A DNA stretch of 64,000 bases from Phyto melanocephala (lineage: Eukaryota; Arthropoda; Insecta; Diptera; Rhinophoridae). The stretch lies in contig OW799234.1 in NCBI GenBank assembly GCA_941918925.1, positions 93,661,978-93,725,977 on the forward strand, read 5' to 3'. The notes beneath the pieces are model-generated. The model did not search any database, was not told the DNA's origin, and worked only from the letters and a program-made list of their open reading frames with translations. The translations under genes and the position numbers were made by a program. This document shows positions 1 through 11,693 of this stretch, one piece after another. The stretch's first letter is position 1. Every line of letters begins with the position of its first letter.

Positions 1-492
1 TTTATGCTTACTATAACATTTGATTAAAAAGCAAAATTTTTTTTTATTTATTTCTGGTAATTTTAAAAAAAGTTAAATTTTTCCGCTATACTTCTACAAA
101 GATTTTTTCAGAAATTTGTGATTTTAAACTCTAATTTTAGTAATTTTTTTACTCTTATATTTCTTTGGAGATTAAATCATATGCAATTATTTACTCTGTT
201 AAGTAAAATTACAATAAACATAAGTTTTATTTATTCGTAATCTTTAAAAATCTATCAATTTTAATGTATTTTTATTACTCGCCCTTGCTAGTATAAGAAC
301 GAATATATGTATATTCATATGTTGGGAAAGAATGTAAAATATTGAGAAAAAAAATTGTAAGAAGCATTAAGTGTCCTTACAATTGACGTACTTATTTTCA
401 ATAAAAATAATATCTAGAGCGTAAGATATAAAGTATTGACGTATGGATGTACATTGGTATGTATTTATTTCTATATATATATGCATATTGGA
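1..492. other. AT-rich non-coding DNA
   Basis: I see no open frame with protein character, no RNA gene and no terminal repeat here. The stretch is poly-T/poly-A rich with short TA runs just before the mariner end that starts at 495. Confidence 0.6.
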
Positions 493-494
493 TA

Positions 495-946
495 AAGGGT
501 CCGCCATCTAACGTTTTTTTCATCAAGTGCTTATTTCGTGAATGGTAACACTTAGCTTATGTCTTATTTGATAGATAATTAGTTTTATCCTTCCGCTGAA
601 CGAATATGTTTGTGTATACACTGGAACAACGCTGGGAAATATTACGACATTACTTTGGCCGATTTTGCCAAAAAAATCATCTTTCCAGATGAAGCTGATT
701 TTGATCTTGGCGGGTATGTAAACAAGGAAAATTGTCGCATTTGGGGCACAGAAAACCCGCACGCATACATTGAAAAGCCAATACACCCAAAGCGAGTCAC
801 TGTTTGGTGCGGATAGTTGGGCCATTTTTGTTCGAAAATGGGCAAGTAGGGGCGGTAGTCAATGGAGATCATTATCGGGCCATGTTGAACGAACTTTTGT
901 TCACAAAAATTGAAGAGGAGGATATTGATCCAAAATTGGTTTTAAT
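495..946 (+). mobile_element. Left half of a split Tc1/mariner element
   Basis: The element begins AAGGGTCCGCCATCTAACG right after a TA dinucleotide at 493-494, as expected for a Tc1/mariner insertion. About 125 bp of this end (495-620) recur in inverted orientation at 22480-22606, where the matching end is followed by TA at 22607-22608. Inside lies the central part of a transposase (about 603-942). The N-terminal DNA-binding region is absent, so the inverted repeat runs almost straight into mid-protein sequence. The half stops at the position of the W-F codons that precede the second catalytic aspartate in this family, and the right-hand piece resumes at that point. I therefore read 495-946 and 22379-22606 as two halves of one internally deleted copy. 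Confidence 0.82.
603..942 (+). pseudogene. mariner-type transposase, central fragment
   Basis: The frame reads KKIIFPDEADFDLGGYVNKE, then NCRIWGTENPHAYIEKPIHP and KRVTVWCG. This is the region around the first catalytic aspartate of mariner-family DDE transposases, where the usual form is F-S-D-E-A-H-F. The D and E are kept; the H is replaced by D. A stop follows VTVWCG at about 814. Past a frame change the text continues as VVNGDHYRAMLNELLFTKIE and ends near EEDID, about 930. The N-terminal helix-turn-helix part and everything from the second catalytic D onward are missing here. It cannot make a working enzyme. The remaining C-terminal text is in the piece at 22379. Confidence 0.8.
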
Positions 947-1757
947 TTTCATGTGCATATGTACATACATTTAATGTACTTCAATCACTCCAGGAAAAAA
1001 TTAGGACTGTTTAAAATCGAACTTCACTCTTCTCAAAATGTTGTAGCATCATGCCATTATAGAATTTAAGGACTTAATTTAAAGACAATGGAAGTAACAC
1101 AGACTAGATAATGATAATAAAATTTATAGCAATAAATAAAAAATAGATAACGAATTATAAACGGTGAAATAGAAACGTTAAATATAGAAACAATTATCAA
1201 ATCTGGATGATAAAGTTTTAACGATAAGCCTCTATCCCTACAATACTGTGAATACAAAAATACGATCATACTTTTGTAGTGATATTTAACAAATATTTAT
1301 AAGATTATAAAATTAAACATAAATGCATAGAAAATATTTTTGTGATATCGTGTAGTGTTTAAAATGCAAAACTTTAAAACCGAAGAGTCTTGTTTTAACC
1401 ATGAGAAGCAGAAAATTTAAAAAAAAATTCCAGGTATCTGAAAAGTAGCAAATGACAAATGAGAAGCAAAACTTAACACACAGAATAGCAAGGATCTGTT
1501 GCATTACCTACAATCTTATGGAAGTTTTCAGTTGTTGTTCCTATGCAACAATAGATGGCGTCCCATTATCAGACATTTTTATTTTATCATCAGATAGTTG
1601 TTGTGAATTTAAGGGTGTCTCGAAATGCTTTTTACATTTTTTACAGGGCACTACGCAAACAATTATTATTTAATTAATTTCTTTGTTCCACTCTATGATA
1701 GTTGTAAGTGTCAACAATACTTTGTTAATAATTATTGCACATAATTAAAGAAAAAAT
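947..1757. other. AT-rich non-coding DNA
   Basis: Short open frames occur at 1066-1269 (minus), 1313-1504 (minus) and 1452-1673 (plus). Their translations are low-complexity and match no family I know. No terminal repeats were noticed. Confidence 0.5.
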
Positions 1758-3011
1758 GTTTTTCTCAATCAAGCGTCATATTTGTAATGAACAGCATGGA
1801 TTTTTTCCTGGACGTTCAACTACAACTAATTCTCCTGTATTTAATCATTTTTTGTATTTATGCTTTTGATAGGCATAATGAAGTTGATGTAGTCTTTTTG
1901 GACATTTGTAAAGCTTTTTATAAGGTATCTATCTCATAATGTTCTTTGTCGTAAACTAGAATACTTTGGTTTTCATGGTACTTTTTTGAGCTGGGTAAAA
2001 TCTTATCTTTCTTATAGAAAATATTCAGTTGTGTTAGAACATTTTGTATCTGTTCCATATATTACTAGCTCAGGTGTTCCTCAGGACTGTATATTAGGTC
2101 CTTTGTTATTTTTAGTATTTATAAATGATTTACCGTATTTCATTTCGTGTAATAATTTCTTATTATATGCGGATGATCTTTAAGTTTTTAAAGAAATTAT
2201 TTCCATTGGTGATGCTTCATTTTTACAAAAATGCATTAATGGTATATCTTCTTGCTGTTCAATTAATTATTTATCATTTAATACTGAAAAGTTTTATCAA
2301 ATGACTTTTTGTAAGCGTAATATTTTGAATCTTAAGTTTTCACAATATAATTTGTGTAATATAAACTTAAAAGTTGCTAATGAAATATAAGATCTTGGCC
2401 TTGTTTTGTATTGTGAATTAAATTTCCAAGCACATCTTAATTACATAATTCCTAAAGTCTATTCGATGTGGTCTTTTATTAAAAGAAATTGAAAAGAATT
2501 TTTGGACCATCAAAATTGGAATACTGTTCTCTTGTGTGCAATCCTTTTTATATAGTCTATTTAAATAGGATTGAAAGAGTTAAAAAAATATTTGTGAAGT
2601 TTGCTCTACGTGGTAATGAAATTATTTTATCATCTTCCTCATATTATGTTCGTTGTTTGCTTTTGGGTTTAAAACCTCTTTATTTAAGAAGAGCTTTGCA
2701 TTCTTTAATGATAATTTTTAAATTAATAAATGGTTTTATTGATTGCGAATATGTGTTAGATCTAATATCTTTTCGTGTGCCATTTAAGTCTTAAAGATTT
2801 AATGATTTATTTTATATATCTACTCATAGAACTAATTAAGTTTAAGTATTTTGAATAAAATAAATACTAATTTTAGTTTAGATTTTTCTTTATCTGAATA
2901 TAGTTTTAAGTTATGTTTAGAAAATAAAGATTTATTTACAATATTGTAAAATGCATTAGGTTGCTAGTCTGTAAGGATTTTTCAATTTGGCTGAAATAAA
3001 TAAAAAAAAAA
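1758..3011 (+). mobile_element. 5'-truncated jockey-like LINE with poly-A tail
   Basis: This is the 3' end of a non-LTR retrotransposon. Its reverse-transcriptase frame (1772-2794) is followed by about 200 bp of 3' untranslated sequence and a terminal A-run at 3001-3010. The copy lacks the endonuclease and the first part of the polymerase, the usual result of 5' truncation during insertion. I could not fix a target-site duplication. The family motifs match the large group usually annotated as 'RNA-directed DNA polymerase from mobile element jockey'; a finer clade call would need a tree. Confidence 0.85.
1772..2794 (+). pseudogene. LINE reverse transcriptase, decayed
   Basis: In order along the sequence I read: NEQHGFFPGRSTTTN (finger region, about 1790); [15 protein letters not shown] (the F-x-D-x-x-K-A-F block with the first catalytic D, about 1887-1925); [39 protein letters not shown] (usual form SGVPQGS-LGPLLF); and LLYADDL with the catalytic Y-A-D-D pair at 2166-2177. 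A stop follows at 2181. The frame then continues past it with VFKEIISIGD and a DLGLVLYCELNFQAHL block, and moves frame once more to FGPSKLEYCSLVCNPF and RIERVKKIFVKFALRG, the usual thumb and tail region. At least three frameshifts and three stops break it. It would have acted as target-primed reverse transcriptase. Confidence 0.88.
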
Positions 3012-5149
3012 TATGATATTAATTGTAAATAAAATAAAAAGCTATTAGAGAATTATCTTAATATTTTTTATTATCTATGGAAATATGTGCGAAATGCACG
3101 AAATGCATTTGTTTTGAATGCGTTTTTTAGTTAAGGCGTCAACAATCTTAACACGCTGGTCAGTTGCATACATTTCCATGGTTAAATTTGTTAAACAGTG
3201 ACTCAAGGAAATGTCAGATTAAGTTGGCAAAAAAAAAAACACGTTTAGCTGTGACTCACAATTAGCATCGTGCACCACCCTTTATTTTATATATAATTTT
3301 TCCTTTTTCAATCATATCGTACAGTGTTTTTCCTAATAATTTTTTAAGTCACTTAGGTATTTTTATAAGAAGTAAAAACCATATAATAAAATTCACACAA
3401 ATACTTGGTTAATATGACAACACAAATCAAAAAATAGATTTTAAAATAACTGTAGTTTGTTTGCCATCACTAAGTATTATTATAGAGAATAAAACATGTC
3501 CGTCTTATGACAAGTTTAATGACTGTAACAGTTAAAGCATTTTAAATTTTTGCATAGATACCATTCCCACTATTGGAATCGTAAGAAAGGAAGGAAGATT
3601 AAACTTATATACATCAGACATTACACTGTACGAAAGATTAAAAGAAATTTTTGTTACGGCAAGCATTTTTTGTTATATATAGGTCAAAGAATTTTGGGAA
3701 TTTTTTTTTTAAATTGAAAAATATGTACAAAACCTTGGGAGAGTTCTCATGGGAGATGGAAGGTTAGAAAGTCGTATTAAGCCTAAGCAATAATTCATAA
3801 TAAAATGCTAATACAAATGGAAATCTACAATATAAATACATGCTTACATTTATATATATATAAATCTTCCAAAATTGGCAACAGCTGTTGTTTATACTTC
3901 AATACAGTATTATCATTATGTTGTTAGTGTTGAAAAGGATGTGATTTTATGGTTTTTTACATATACGTTTGAACGTGTTTGAGTGTGTGGTAATTAGGGT
4001 TTATAATTTTCTGGATGTTCGCTTTTTTCATAAAAATAAAACGGAATAAAAATGGCATTGTCTTTTAAAGTAAAATTAGAAACACATGAAAGATGTTTTT
4101 GTTTGTACGTCAAACTAATAGAATCACCATGGATCTAAGTGCACAATCAAAAATTTTTGTTTTTGTACCTGAAGCTAATCGAATCACCGTTGATCTAAAT
4201 GCGCATTCAAATAGATAAATATTTATTATGTGTAGCCTTTACGTTTGGAGCCAAGGTTATATACAGTTTTATGATGTCATCTTAAATTTTTACAATATTT
4301 TTTTATGAATCTATAAAGTATATATTTCTGAAAGCTAATGAGTAGGAAAGTCACTTAATGTCGAATAATGTCCATCTGTCCGTAGGACAAATGGGACATC
4401 AATCGCCGTTGAAAACCAGCGAAATTTTCCCATAATTTGCTATAACTTTTTCAGCCCAAGGATGACTTATGGATAAGTTTGATACTGTCTATATAATAAT
4501 ATGCCTCCTAGCTATTAAAACGTTTGGATAATTTGATCCCTAATAGGCAAAATTATAGGCAAAATTAATTTCAAGAAATATATATATTTAAATAATAATA
4601 TTTTATTCGAACTTTATATATTAAATTTACTCTACTTAATTTTTAGTTCTGGCTGAAGTTCATTTATTCATTAAATTCATTGCTCAGTGTCTATCACCTA
4701 GACAGACTTATAAATTAATAACTTTAAAAATCAAACTTTGCTTTCCAATTTGGCAATTCCAGCCAAAGGATGGATGTTGAAAGCAGAACAAAAATGTATT
4801 ACGAATGTAAAAGAATATGAAATAGGAGAAGCAAACAAGAGGCATATTTGTTGAAAACAAGTACTATGATTCCCTAATTCTAATTTCATAGAAAAAATAA
4901 ATAGTAAGTTTAAAGAACATATGAGTATACCAATAAATAGTGGTGATGAAGAAATCGTATCTGGTTTTTAATATGTCTTCCACACGGCTAACATCGGAAT
5001 AATTTTTAAAATATTAAAAAAATTACAATATTATTTAATTTCGAAAGTGTTTTAGGAAATTTAACAAAAGAATAAATGACCTTGAGCCAAAATAAAAATA
5101 ATTTACAGTGAAGTTTTTTTTAATATATATAAAGTACTAAAGTTTCATT
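3012..5149. other. AT-rich DNA with a weak repeat remnant near 4330-4570
   Basis: No protein-like frame was found. Around 4368-4420 the text GTCCATCTGTCCGTAGGACA followed by a 'tataactttttcagcc' stretch resembles non-coding repeats common in muscoid flies. A short duplication (GGCAAAATTATAGGCAAAAT) lies at about 4547-4566. The rest is A/T-rich with no structure I can name. Confidence 0.4.
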
Positions 5150-5640
5150 TAATTTTTAGACACGCTTAAGTCACCAGAACACAAACCCTAGTCATAAAAA
5201 AATTTGCTGAGAAAATTGGGTTGAATCAAGCTGAGATTTAGGCATAAAAATAAAAATGGCTCGGTGTTTTTCCTAAAATTTACAAATTACAATTGACTAA
5301 TTTTCAGCTTCTGGACAACAACAAACAACATATGAGCAAATTATTATGAAATATAATAAAGTTTTAAGTCTATGATGGTTGCCATTACAAAATGTCGTAC
5401 AATAAAACCATAAATGTATATGTATGTGAAATTTACTACTACAAAATTTACTACCTTCAACCATCTCAGTAGTGGTACGAAGCTTTATAGTACAGTAAAC
5501 TATGGAAAAGTGAAAGTCCAATATGGCGTCTGAAATAAAATTATTAATTTGTTGGTCATATATTTTATTAACGCCCACAATTTTGGTATTAAATGAAAAG
5601 GCTTTGCCAGTAGAATATAGTAAAATATTAAAAAGTTAAA
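5150..5640. repeat. Interspersed repeat, copy 1 (partner at 53.8-54.5 kb)
   Basis: Two blocks recur in the same order about 48.8 kb away. The block CGGTGTTTTTCCTAAAATTT at 5259-5278 matches CGGTGTTCTTCCTAAAACTT near 54100. The block GTAGAATATAGTAAA near 5610 matches GTAGAATACAGTAAA near 54385, and 'ccacaattttggta' near 5576 matches 'cccaattttggta' near 54243. Copies are diverged and have no visible coding frame, so the class (old non-autonomous DNA element or Helitron-like) is unresolved. Confidence 0.5.
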
Positions 5641-7389
5641 CTAAGGAGCTGTTATATTTAATTTTTGGAATTTTGATAGTTAGCACATAGTTTTTTACAA
5701 TGTCTAAGTCCACTTTTTTTCAAATGCTCTCGCACTAAATCATATCGAAAGACAAGCTGATTATTTTTTATGAAACTGGCCTCTATTCTCGATTTTTAAA
5801 TAAAAAAATGATTTAAGTAAACTTTGCTATTTAGCTACAAGCAATACAAGCACTTTAAATGAATGATACAAAATTGGGTTTGTTTTTGAAAGCTTCTGTT
5901 TATTTGGCTTTGATAATATAATCAGTTTCAGTCAACTTTTCTTATAAAAATCTTTGAAAAAAATGTGACGAATTTTTTCTCAAAGTTCAAAATATAAATA
6001 TCTGGTGTTTAAAAAAATATTTTTTAAAAATTTTCTAGTCATCAAACATAGAACTGCAAACCCTAGTGATTAGTACACACATGCGTATACAATTTATACT
6101 TTTATTTAATACATTTGTATCTCATAAAATATTTAATATCCTTAAAGCATTATGATATAATTTTAGATGTGCTTTTATTTCTATTTTTTTGTGTTAATAT
6201 AAGTATATTAAAAATGTATCTGTGGAAATTAGGAAAAACTGCCTATGTCTGTTTTTTGCTTTTGTATACTTAAGCAATTTACCCGAAAGTATAATGATAT
6301 GCACAAACATATTGCTTTTTGACTTGAACAGAGCTATAACTCTTAATTGTCTCCATAAAGTGTTAAATTTAAAATAAAAATGTGAACGAAATAAATCGAA
6401 ATTCTGTTAAAAAAAATTTGTTCTCATTAAATAAAATTTTGTTAGTAAGAAAGCTTGTAAAAACGCAGTAAAAAATCCAATAAAAAATTCTTTAAAGATT
6501 CAAAACCATTATACTTGAAACAATGTTTTTAAAGTTATGACACTATTGAAGCAAATAAGCGATATAAATGTTAGTATGGGTTTTTATTTATTTTGTGAGA
6601 AGATTTATTGTCATTTGAGCTGTATCCTTTTTGGGGGTTTTTGTGATTTTAAATATGTCAAATGACAAAATAGACAGGCAGATAGACACACATCTAGAAG
6701 ATAATGATTTGAAATTGTTATAATGTCAAGTGAAACTGTTGAAATGTTGACTTTATTTGTAAATATGTGACACCAAATTTCACTATTGATTTTTTATGTG
6801 TGTATGTTTTTATATGTTTCTTTCATCTGCTTCACGTTTTATGTTTATTTCTGTATTAGAATTTCATTTGTGGCATTTGTTTTTCAATAACTCTTATAAT
6901 GGCAGTCCGTTTATTGGGGCTAGTTTTTTCAGATGTCTTATGTTGGAAAAGCAAATATCTTCAAAATAACCTGATTTCGAAGGCCTTGGAATTTTATGGA
7001 TTTATAAATCCTTAGTTTTTATGATTTATTTTCAGCATTAATAAAATCTTTTTATATCAATGAAAAGAGAGAAAATTTTTTTTTATAAATATATATTGAA
7101 AATACATTCCTCAGCTTATGGCACAAACTATAAAAAATTCTATGAAATAAACATAATTTAATCAAAAGAAAATGGTTGAAACAATACACACTGAATCATT
7201 TCTTAATTTGAGAAAAATGAAACCGAAAACAAAAACATGTTAAACCATTTTTAAAAATGTTTTTTTTTTATGTGAAATAATGAAAAAAAAAATTTATTAA
7301 ATGCACTAAAGGTTAGTTGATAATTGGTATTACTGATTGTGTGAAACCCTTAATGACTAAAAATGTTTTTTAAATCGTAATCAGTTGAC
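5641..7389. other. AT-rich non-coding DNA
   Basis: I see only A/T-rich sequence with homopolymer runs. No frame with protein-like composition and no paired terminal repeats were found. Confidence 0.5.
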
Positions 7390-7539
7390 ACAAATCAAAC
7401 TATTCAAAATTACTCAAAATGGTAGAAAATTTTTCATTTGATACCCATATTGGGTGTTTTGTAAAAAATATGAAATCCTCCATTTAGTGGTCATCATCTA
7501 GGATTTAAATTTTTGGTTTGTATGTGTAACTCTCTAAAT
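7390..7539. repeat. Possible muscoid interspersed-repeat fragment
   Basis: The segment contains 'catttgatacccatattggg' followed by 'tgttttgtaaaaaatatg', wording I associate with a repeat common in fly non-coding DNA. It sits directly upstream of the LINE tail starting near 7540. Low certainty. Confidence 0.3.
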
Positions 7540-8272
7540 GGCTCCAAATGAAATGTGGTTGACTTGTTTTTGGATCTTAGAATTCTCTATAATGTTAAAA
7601 TTAATTTCAACTCTAATGTAATAATGACAGTGAATAAAACTAATGGGGTATTAAGTTTCATAAAGTGTTGGGCTAAGGAATTTAGTGATCCTTATTCACG
7701 CCATTGGGAAAATAATTACTGGAATATGAATCTTTAATTTGGGATCCCCAATATGATGTGTATATTCAGAAACTTGATTCAAGTCCAAAAAAATTTTTTG
7801 CTATTCTGCCTTCATAACTTACATTGGAATACTGATATAAACCTACCATCATATCAAAGTTGATTATTACTTATTGCGCTACCAACGTTACAAAGCCGAA
7901 GATTTGTTTTCCAATATTGCATTTGTCCTGAATCTAATTTAAGGTAAAATTGTTTCTACATATCTTCAACGTAAAATATGCATCCATGTTTCAAGCAGGC
8001 AGCTCAGATCTTTTGAACCATTATATATAAAATTTTACCGATCACACTTCTACAACCTTGATCCATTTAGAAGAATTTTTGTTGAGGTAAATAAATTCTG
8101 TGTATAGATCGACTTTAACGTTGTTGTAACTAGAGGAAAACTTATAAGGTTTCTCAATTCAAATGCTGTTTTTGTCCTTCTTTGTTAATGTAAATAATGT
8201 TTTGTTTAAAAACTGCTCAGCTTTAAATATTGTTATTATTATTATATTGATAAAATTAAATAAATAAAAAAA
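7540..8272 (+). mobile_element. LINE 3' end (jockey-like), 5'-truncated
   Basis: Only the C-terminal third of a reverse-transcriptase ORF plus its 3' tail remain. The peptide text runs VDLFLDLRILYNVKINFNSN (the D-L-G-x-x-x-D motif, decayed), TVNKTNGVLSFIKCWAKEFS, then after a frame change LEYESLIWDPQYDVYIQKLD (the L-E-Y-x-S-x-x-W-x-P motif), and later IHVSSRQLRSFEPLYIKFYR SHFYNLDPF. Several frameshifts separate the blocks. The copy ends at about 8250-8272 in an ATTAAATAAATAAAAAAATT tail. It is a different lineage from the LINE at 1758, judging by the F-I-K-x-W-A-K-E-F block. Confidence 0.8.
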
Positions 8273-8492
8273 TTAATTAAAATAATGTAAGGCCGCAACA
8301 AGTTAATATAAATTAAAATACAGAAGGACGATTAGAAATAATAAGTGAAATAATAAACTAGTTGCCAACTAAAATTAAACCTATACAACCCAAAATAAAA
8401 GCCATCTTATGAGAAAATTATAGTTTTAATAATATAGACGGACTCATTAGTTTTTATGTACTTATGTTTGTTTTAAGCTTTACTCTGATGCA

Positions 8493-9631
8493 CACAGAAA
8501 AAAATAAATAAGAATTTCAATTACGAAATTAATAAAAAAAAGAAAAAAATTTTAATTTTGCTCCAATCATCAAAATGATGCTATTAATTAAATAAAAATT
8601 AATAGTTGTAATTGAAAAAATATTGCGAAAAATATCAATTAAAACAGTATTAAAAAATTAATTAAAACGTTTCTAATTTTTAAAAATGATTTTAATTAAT
8701 TGAATCATGCCTATAATTAAAATTTGCGATTTATATAAATAAAGAATTTATTGTATTAGTAATTTATATTATTAAAACTGTTTTTAATAAATTTACCCAA
8801 ATAGAAAAAATTTATTTTTTCAATATTTGTTCTTAACATAAATTTTAATTACATTTCATTACTTATATACTAACAATTTTATATAAGATGTAGGGTTCCA
8901 CAAGTACACATACAACGCCATGTCAAGCGCCGGATTGGTTTTAAATTCATTCGTCGATTGTAGCGTATTTCCATAGACCTACGACATTAAAAACCCCACA
9001 AATCGCACGAATTTGATTAACAATTCTCCGTCATCTGTGGAATAGGTAATTGAACACTTAAATTGTTTATACAGAACTTTCACTTTAACGTTCACTATGT
9101 TACATGTAATAGGGAAGCTTGGTCCACGTCGTTCGATTGGTTGAAATTCAAAAAAATAATTGGTAGCATCAATAACCTAGACATAATGGAATATTTACTG
9201 GTAAAAAAGCTGGATCAGAGTGTAGACTACTACTGACTTACCTATTAAAATTAGAATCTTGAGCAATATACCACAATACATGAAACATCTAGAATGAAAC
9301 TGAAACAATTTATTATATTTAAAAGAACATATATTTATTATATTATATTATATACCTACCAGAACTTTCTCTTGTAGATTGTCCACTATTTCTTATTATT
9401 CTTCTCCTTGGATAATAAATATTAAATTTATACTTCGAAAGCAAATTTTCAAAAAATGTCATTTAAAATAAAAATTTTTATTTTTTCAACTGACAGAAAT
9501 CTCCATGTTTTTTGAAAATATTTTATATCAATTAAAAAAATTAATTAAATTAAATAAAATTTTAATTAGAATTTGAAAACAAGTCAAAAAGTCAATTAAT
9601 TAAAAAAATTTAAGGAATATTTTTTTCTGTG
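8493..9631. mobile_element. AT-rich element with CACAGAAAAAAAT ends
   Basis: A 13-bp perfect inverted repeat, CACAGAAAAAAAT at 8493-8505 and its complement at 9619-9631, bounds about 1.14 kb. Both ends lead into ATTAATT-rich subterminal sequence (8505-8870 and 9470-9615), while the core (8885-9300) is less AT-rich. The core on the minus strand can be read as short peptide stretches such as VKVKVLYKQFKCSITYSTDD and TDDGELLIKFVRFVGF. I do not recognise a family in them; they may be remnants of a transposase or a captured gene. A possible duplicated CA lies just outside each end. Single ends of the same look occur near 35352 and 58096. Confidence 0.55.
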
Positions 9632-10829
9632 CAGTAGGGAAAATGAAATTTTTTACAAATAAATCAATTACATTTTAATCCTTTTCTATATCCCCGGTCA
9701 TTGTGGATTTGAAAGTCGATTGGCTACCTGTGGACAATATACTTCCAGTCAATAATTTAAACAAATTAAGTGGAGTTAAGCTTTATCGGTGAGTAGTAAA
9801 AAAGTAAAGCAACTTATAAACTATAAAGCTACGAAAGCAAATACATGAAGTTTGTTGCAAACATTTTACAATTCTGTTTTAAATGAAAAAAAAAATATTA
9901 GGGAAATAAAATATTCAGCACACCCTCGTAAAGTGTTTTTTTGTTTGATATATAGTTTTTTTTAATATTCATTGAAATTTTTGCTCAAATGTGGTTTTAA
10001 TAGCAAAAACTATTGCCCTGAAACCACTTTTCAATTGCATTTGTTGCACAAATTGTACACAAAATTGTTTATTTTAAATTAAAAATTCATTAACTCGAAA
10101 AAACATTGAATGTTATTTTTACCTCTCATTTTGTGCAGCTCACACATCACAACAACAAATTTTTATGCTTTATGATTTAAAAATGCTTCTAGAGTCAATT
10201 ACTTTAAAAGTTTAATTTTAATCAAATAATATAAATTATAGTTAAGTTTTTTAAATAGACGTATGTTAATAGATGACTTTAGACTTACAGCGACTTAATT
10301 TGATGCAAATTAAATGAAGAAATGCAAAAGATGTGATTTAAAGTTTATACAGCGTTTCTAAGGCAGAGGAATCAGAATTACAGCTTTCCGTTTTGTGACA
10401 GCTGTTCCTCTTCTGACAGCTGTCAAGAACAAAATTCGACAAACTCATCGGTCACAGGGTGAAGCACAACTTTGTTTGAATCATAATCTTCAGACCATTG
10501 TCAATATAATATTGCATCACGAAAACCTCATCTTTTGGACGGCTTTGTGGGTGGATGCAATTATTCTTCACAAATAAAAAACGTAGACATAGAATAAGAT
10601 ATTTTTTACTCCTCATTATGATCTGTAAGGATTAATGTATATCAATTTCTTCATACATTTGTAATTTATATGGTCTTCATTTGTGCTTGCTGAAAACAAG
10701 TTTTCCAAATTTCCAGAAAGTATTTAAGGCAATATATGATAAATATACGAACATTAATTAATTTACAAAAAAAGTTCATAGAATTTTTCTGTTAACTGGA
10801 AAAGATGCTGTAGGCAGTATTGATAATTG
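9632..10829. other. AT-rich DNA, possible faint coding remnant at 10400-10580
   Basis: Most is featureless. The segment 10395-10577 is less AT-rich. Its minus strand can be read as RPKDEVFVMQYYIDNG, which has protein-like composition, but stops follow closely. It also holds two copies of GACAGCTGT (10397 and 10418). It may belong to the same locus as the open segment just downstream at 10830-11096. Confidence 0.35.
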
Positions 10830-11096
10830 TTACCATTTTATCGTATTTTCTCTGACTTCCCGCAAGATTGTGGATGATAGTTGTTCGTATTCATATCCAA
10901 TATTTTTCATAAGGACTGCGATTTCTGGCACAAACTGACCCGGGATAGTTAAATTGCGGATATCACTGGCCATGCCAAATCGAAAATACGGGATATAATG
11001 CAACCAGGAAATGCTTTCTTTACAATAACCGTTGTGACTGCAAGCTTTAGAGCGAGACTCTACTGCTTTTCTCTTTATATACTGCAGCAGTCTTGC
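10830..11096 (-). CDS. Unidentified 88-codon open segment (exon-like)
   Basis: I do not recognise this protein. The minus strand is open for 88 codons between an in-frame TGA (11097-11099) and TAA (10830-10832), in a region noticeably richer in G+C than its surroundings. The composition is protein-like, with charged and hydrophobic residues alternating: SHNGYCKESISWLHYIPYF, then FGMASDIRNLTIPGQFVPEI and AVLMKNIGYEYEQLSSTILR. The only internal Met that could start it is in FGMAS (about 45 residues to the stop), so it is more likely an internal exon or a fragment. A CTGCTGCAG that could serve as a splice acceptor precedes TATATAAAG near 11082, and AAATG/GTAACA near 10834 could serve as a donor. 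It could be a host exon, a processed fragment, or part of an unfamiliar transposon protein. Confidence 0.4.
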   Translation of the reverse strand, partial: ARLLQYIKRKAVESRSKACSHNGYCKESISWLHYIPYFRFGMASDIRNLTIPGQFVPEIAVLMKNIGYEYEQLSSTILREVRENTIKW

Positions 11097-11316
11097 TCAC
11101 AAATATTAAATATGATTGCCGTACGATATGTTTTGAAAAATTTAAAATAGATTCTTATAGAGGGATTAGATTTGTGTCACCTTGTGCAAGAGGATAAATT
11201 GTTTCAACGAGCATTTATCAAACATATAATAAAATAATTTTTGGAAAATTTTTAGCGGGCTCAGGCTGGTATACTACGATACTTTTACCCTTTACACGAG
11301 AGTGTAAAAAAGTATA

Positions 11317-11693
11317 TGAGACAGCGCATAGAGAAAGGGACCTAAGGATAAAAACAGGTTTTACTGAGGAGAGCCATTTTAAAGATTAAATGATTTTTCT
11401 ATATTTTTAAATTGTTCATAAGGGAACAAATAAATGTTTTGTAGTTTCGTAAAATCAAGTTATTTTGTTAATTTAGTTTGGGAAAAATTAAAATAAATAA
11501 GTTTTACCGTTATGTCCCTTTCTATTTGCGCTTAGAATCGTCGACTTCACTTTTATAAAACGCGCATATCTCTGGGAGGGAGCACTTTTGGGGCATGGGA
11601 TCGGTCTCATTTGATGCTCAGATGTTCTCAACGTAAAAAAAAGTTCAAATTGTTTTTTTTACCCTTAGGTCCCTTTGTCTATGCGCTGTCACA
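11317..11693. mobile_element. MITE family A, complete copy
   Basis: A 377-bp element bounded by inverted repeats of roughly 37 bp: ACAGCGCATAGAGAAAGGGA, then CCTAAGGATAAAAAC, at 11321-11355, matched by the complement at 11658-11690 with two to three mismatches. TATA flanks both sides (11313-11316 and 11694-11697), a plausible target duplication. There is no coding frame. A second, half-length copy lies at 35915-36038 and shares the inner sequence ending in 'gagagccatttaaa'. The superfamily is unknown to me. Confidence 0.78.

Noticed and set aside
523..872. Minus-strand frames of 76 and 100 codons
   Set aside because: They are antisense to the mariner transposase fragment, which is the frame with family motifs.
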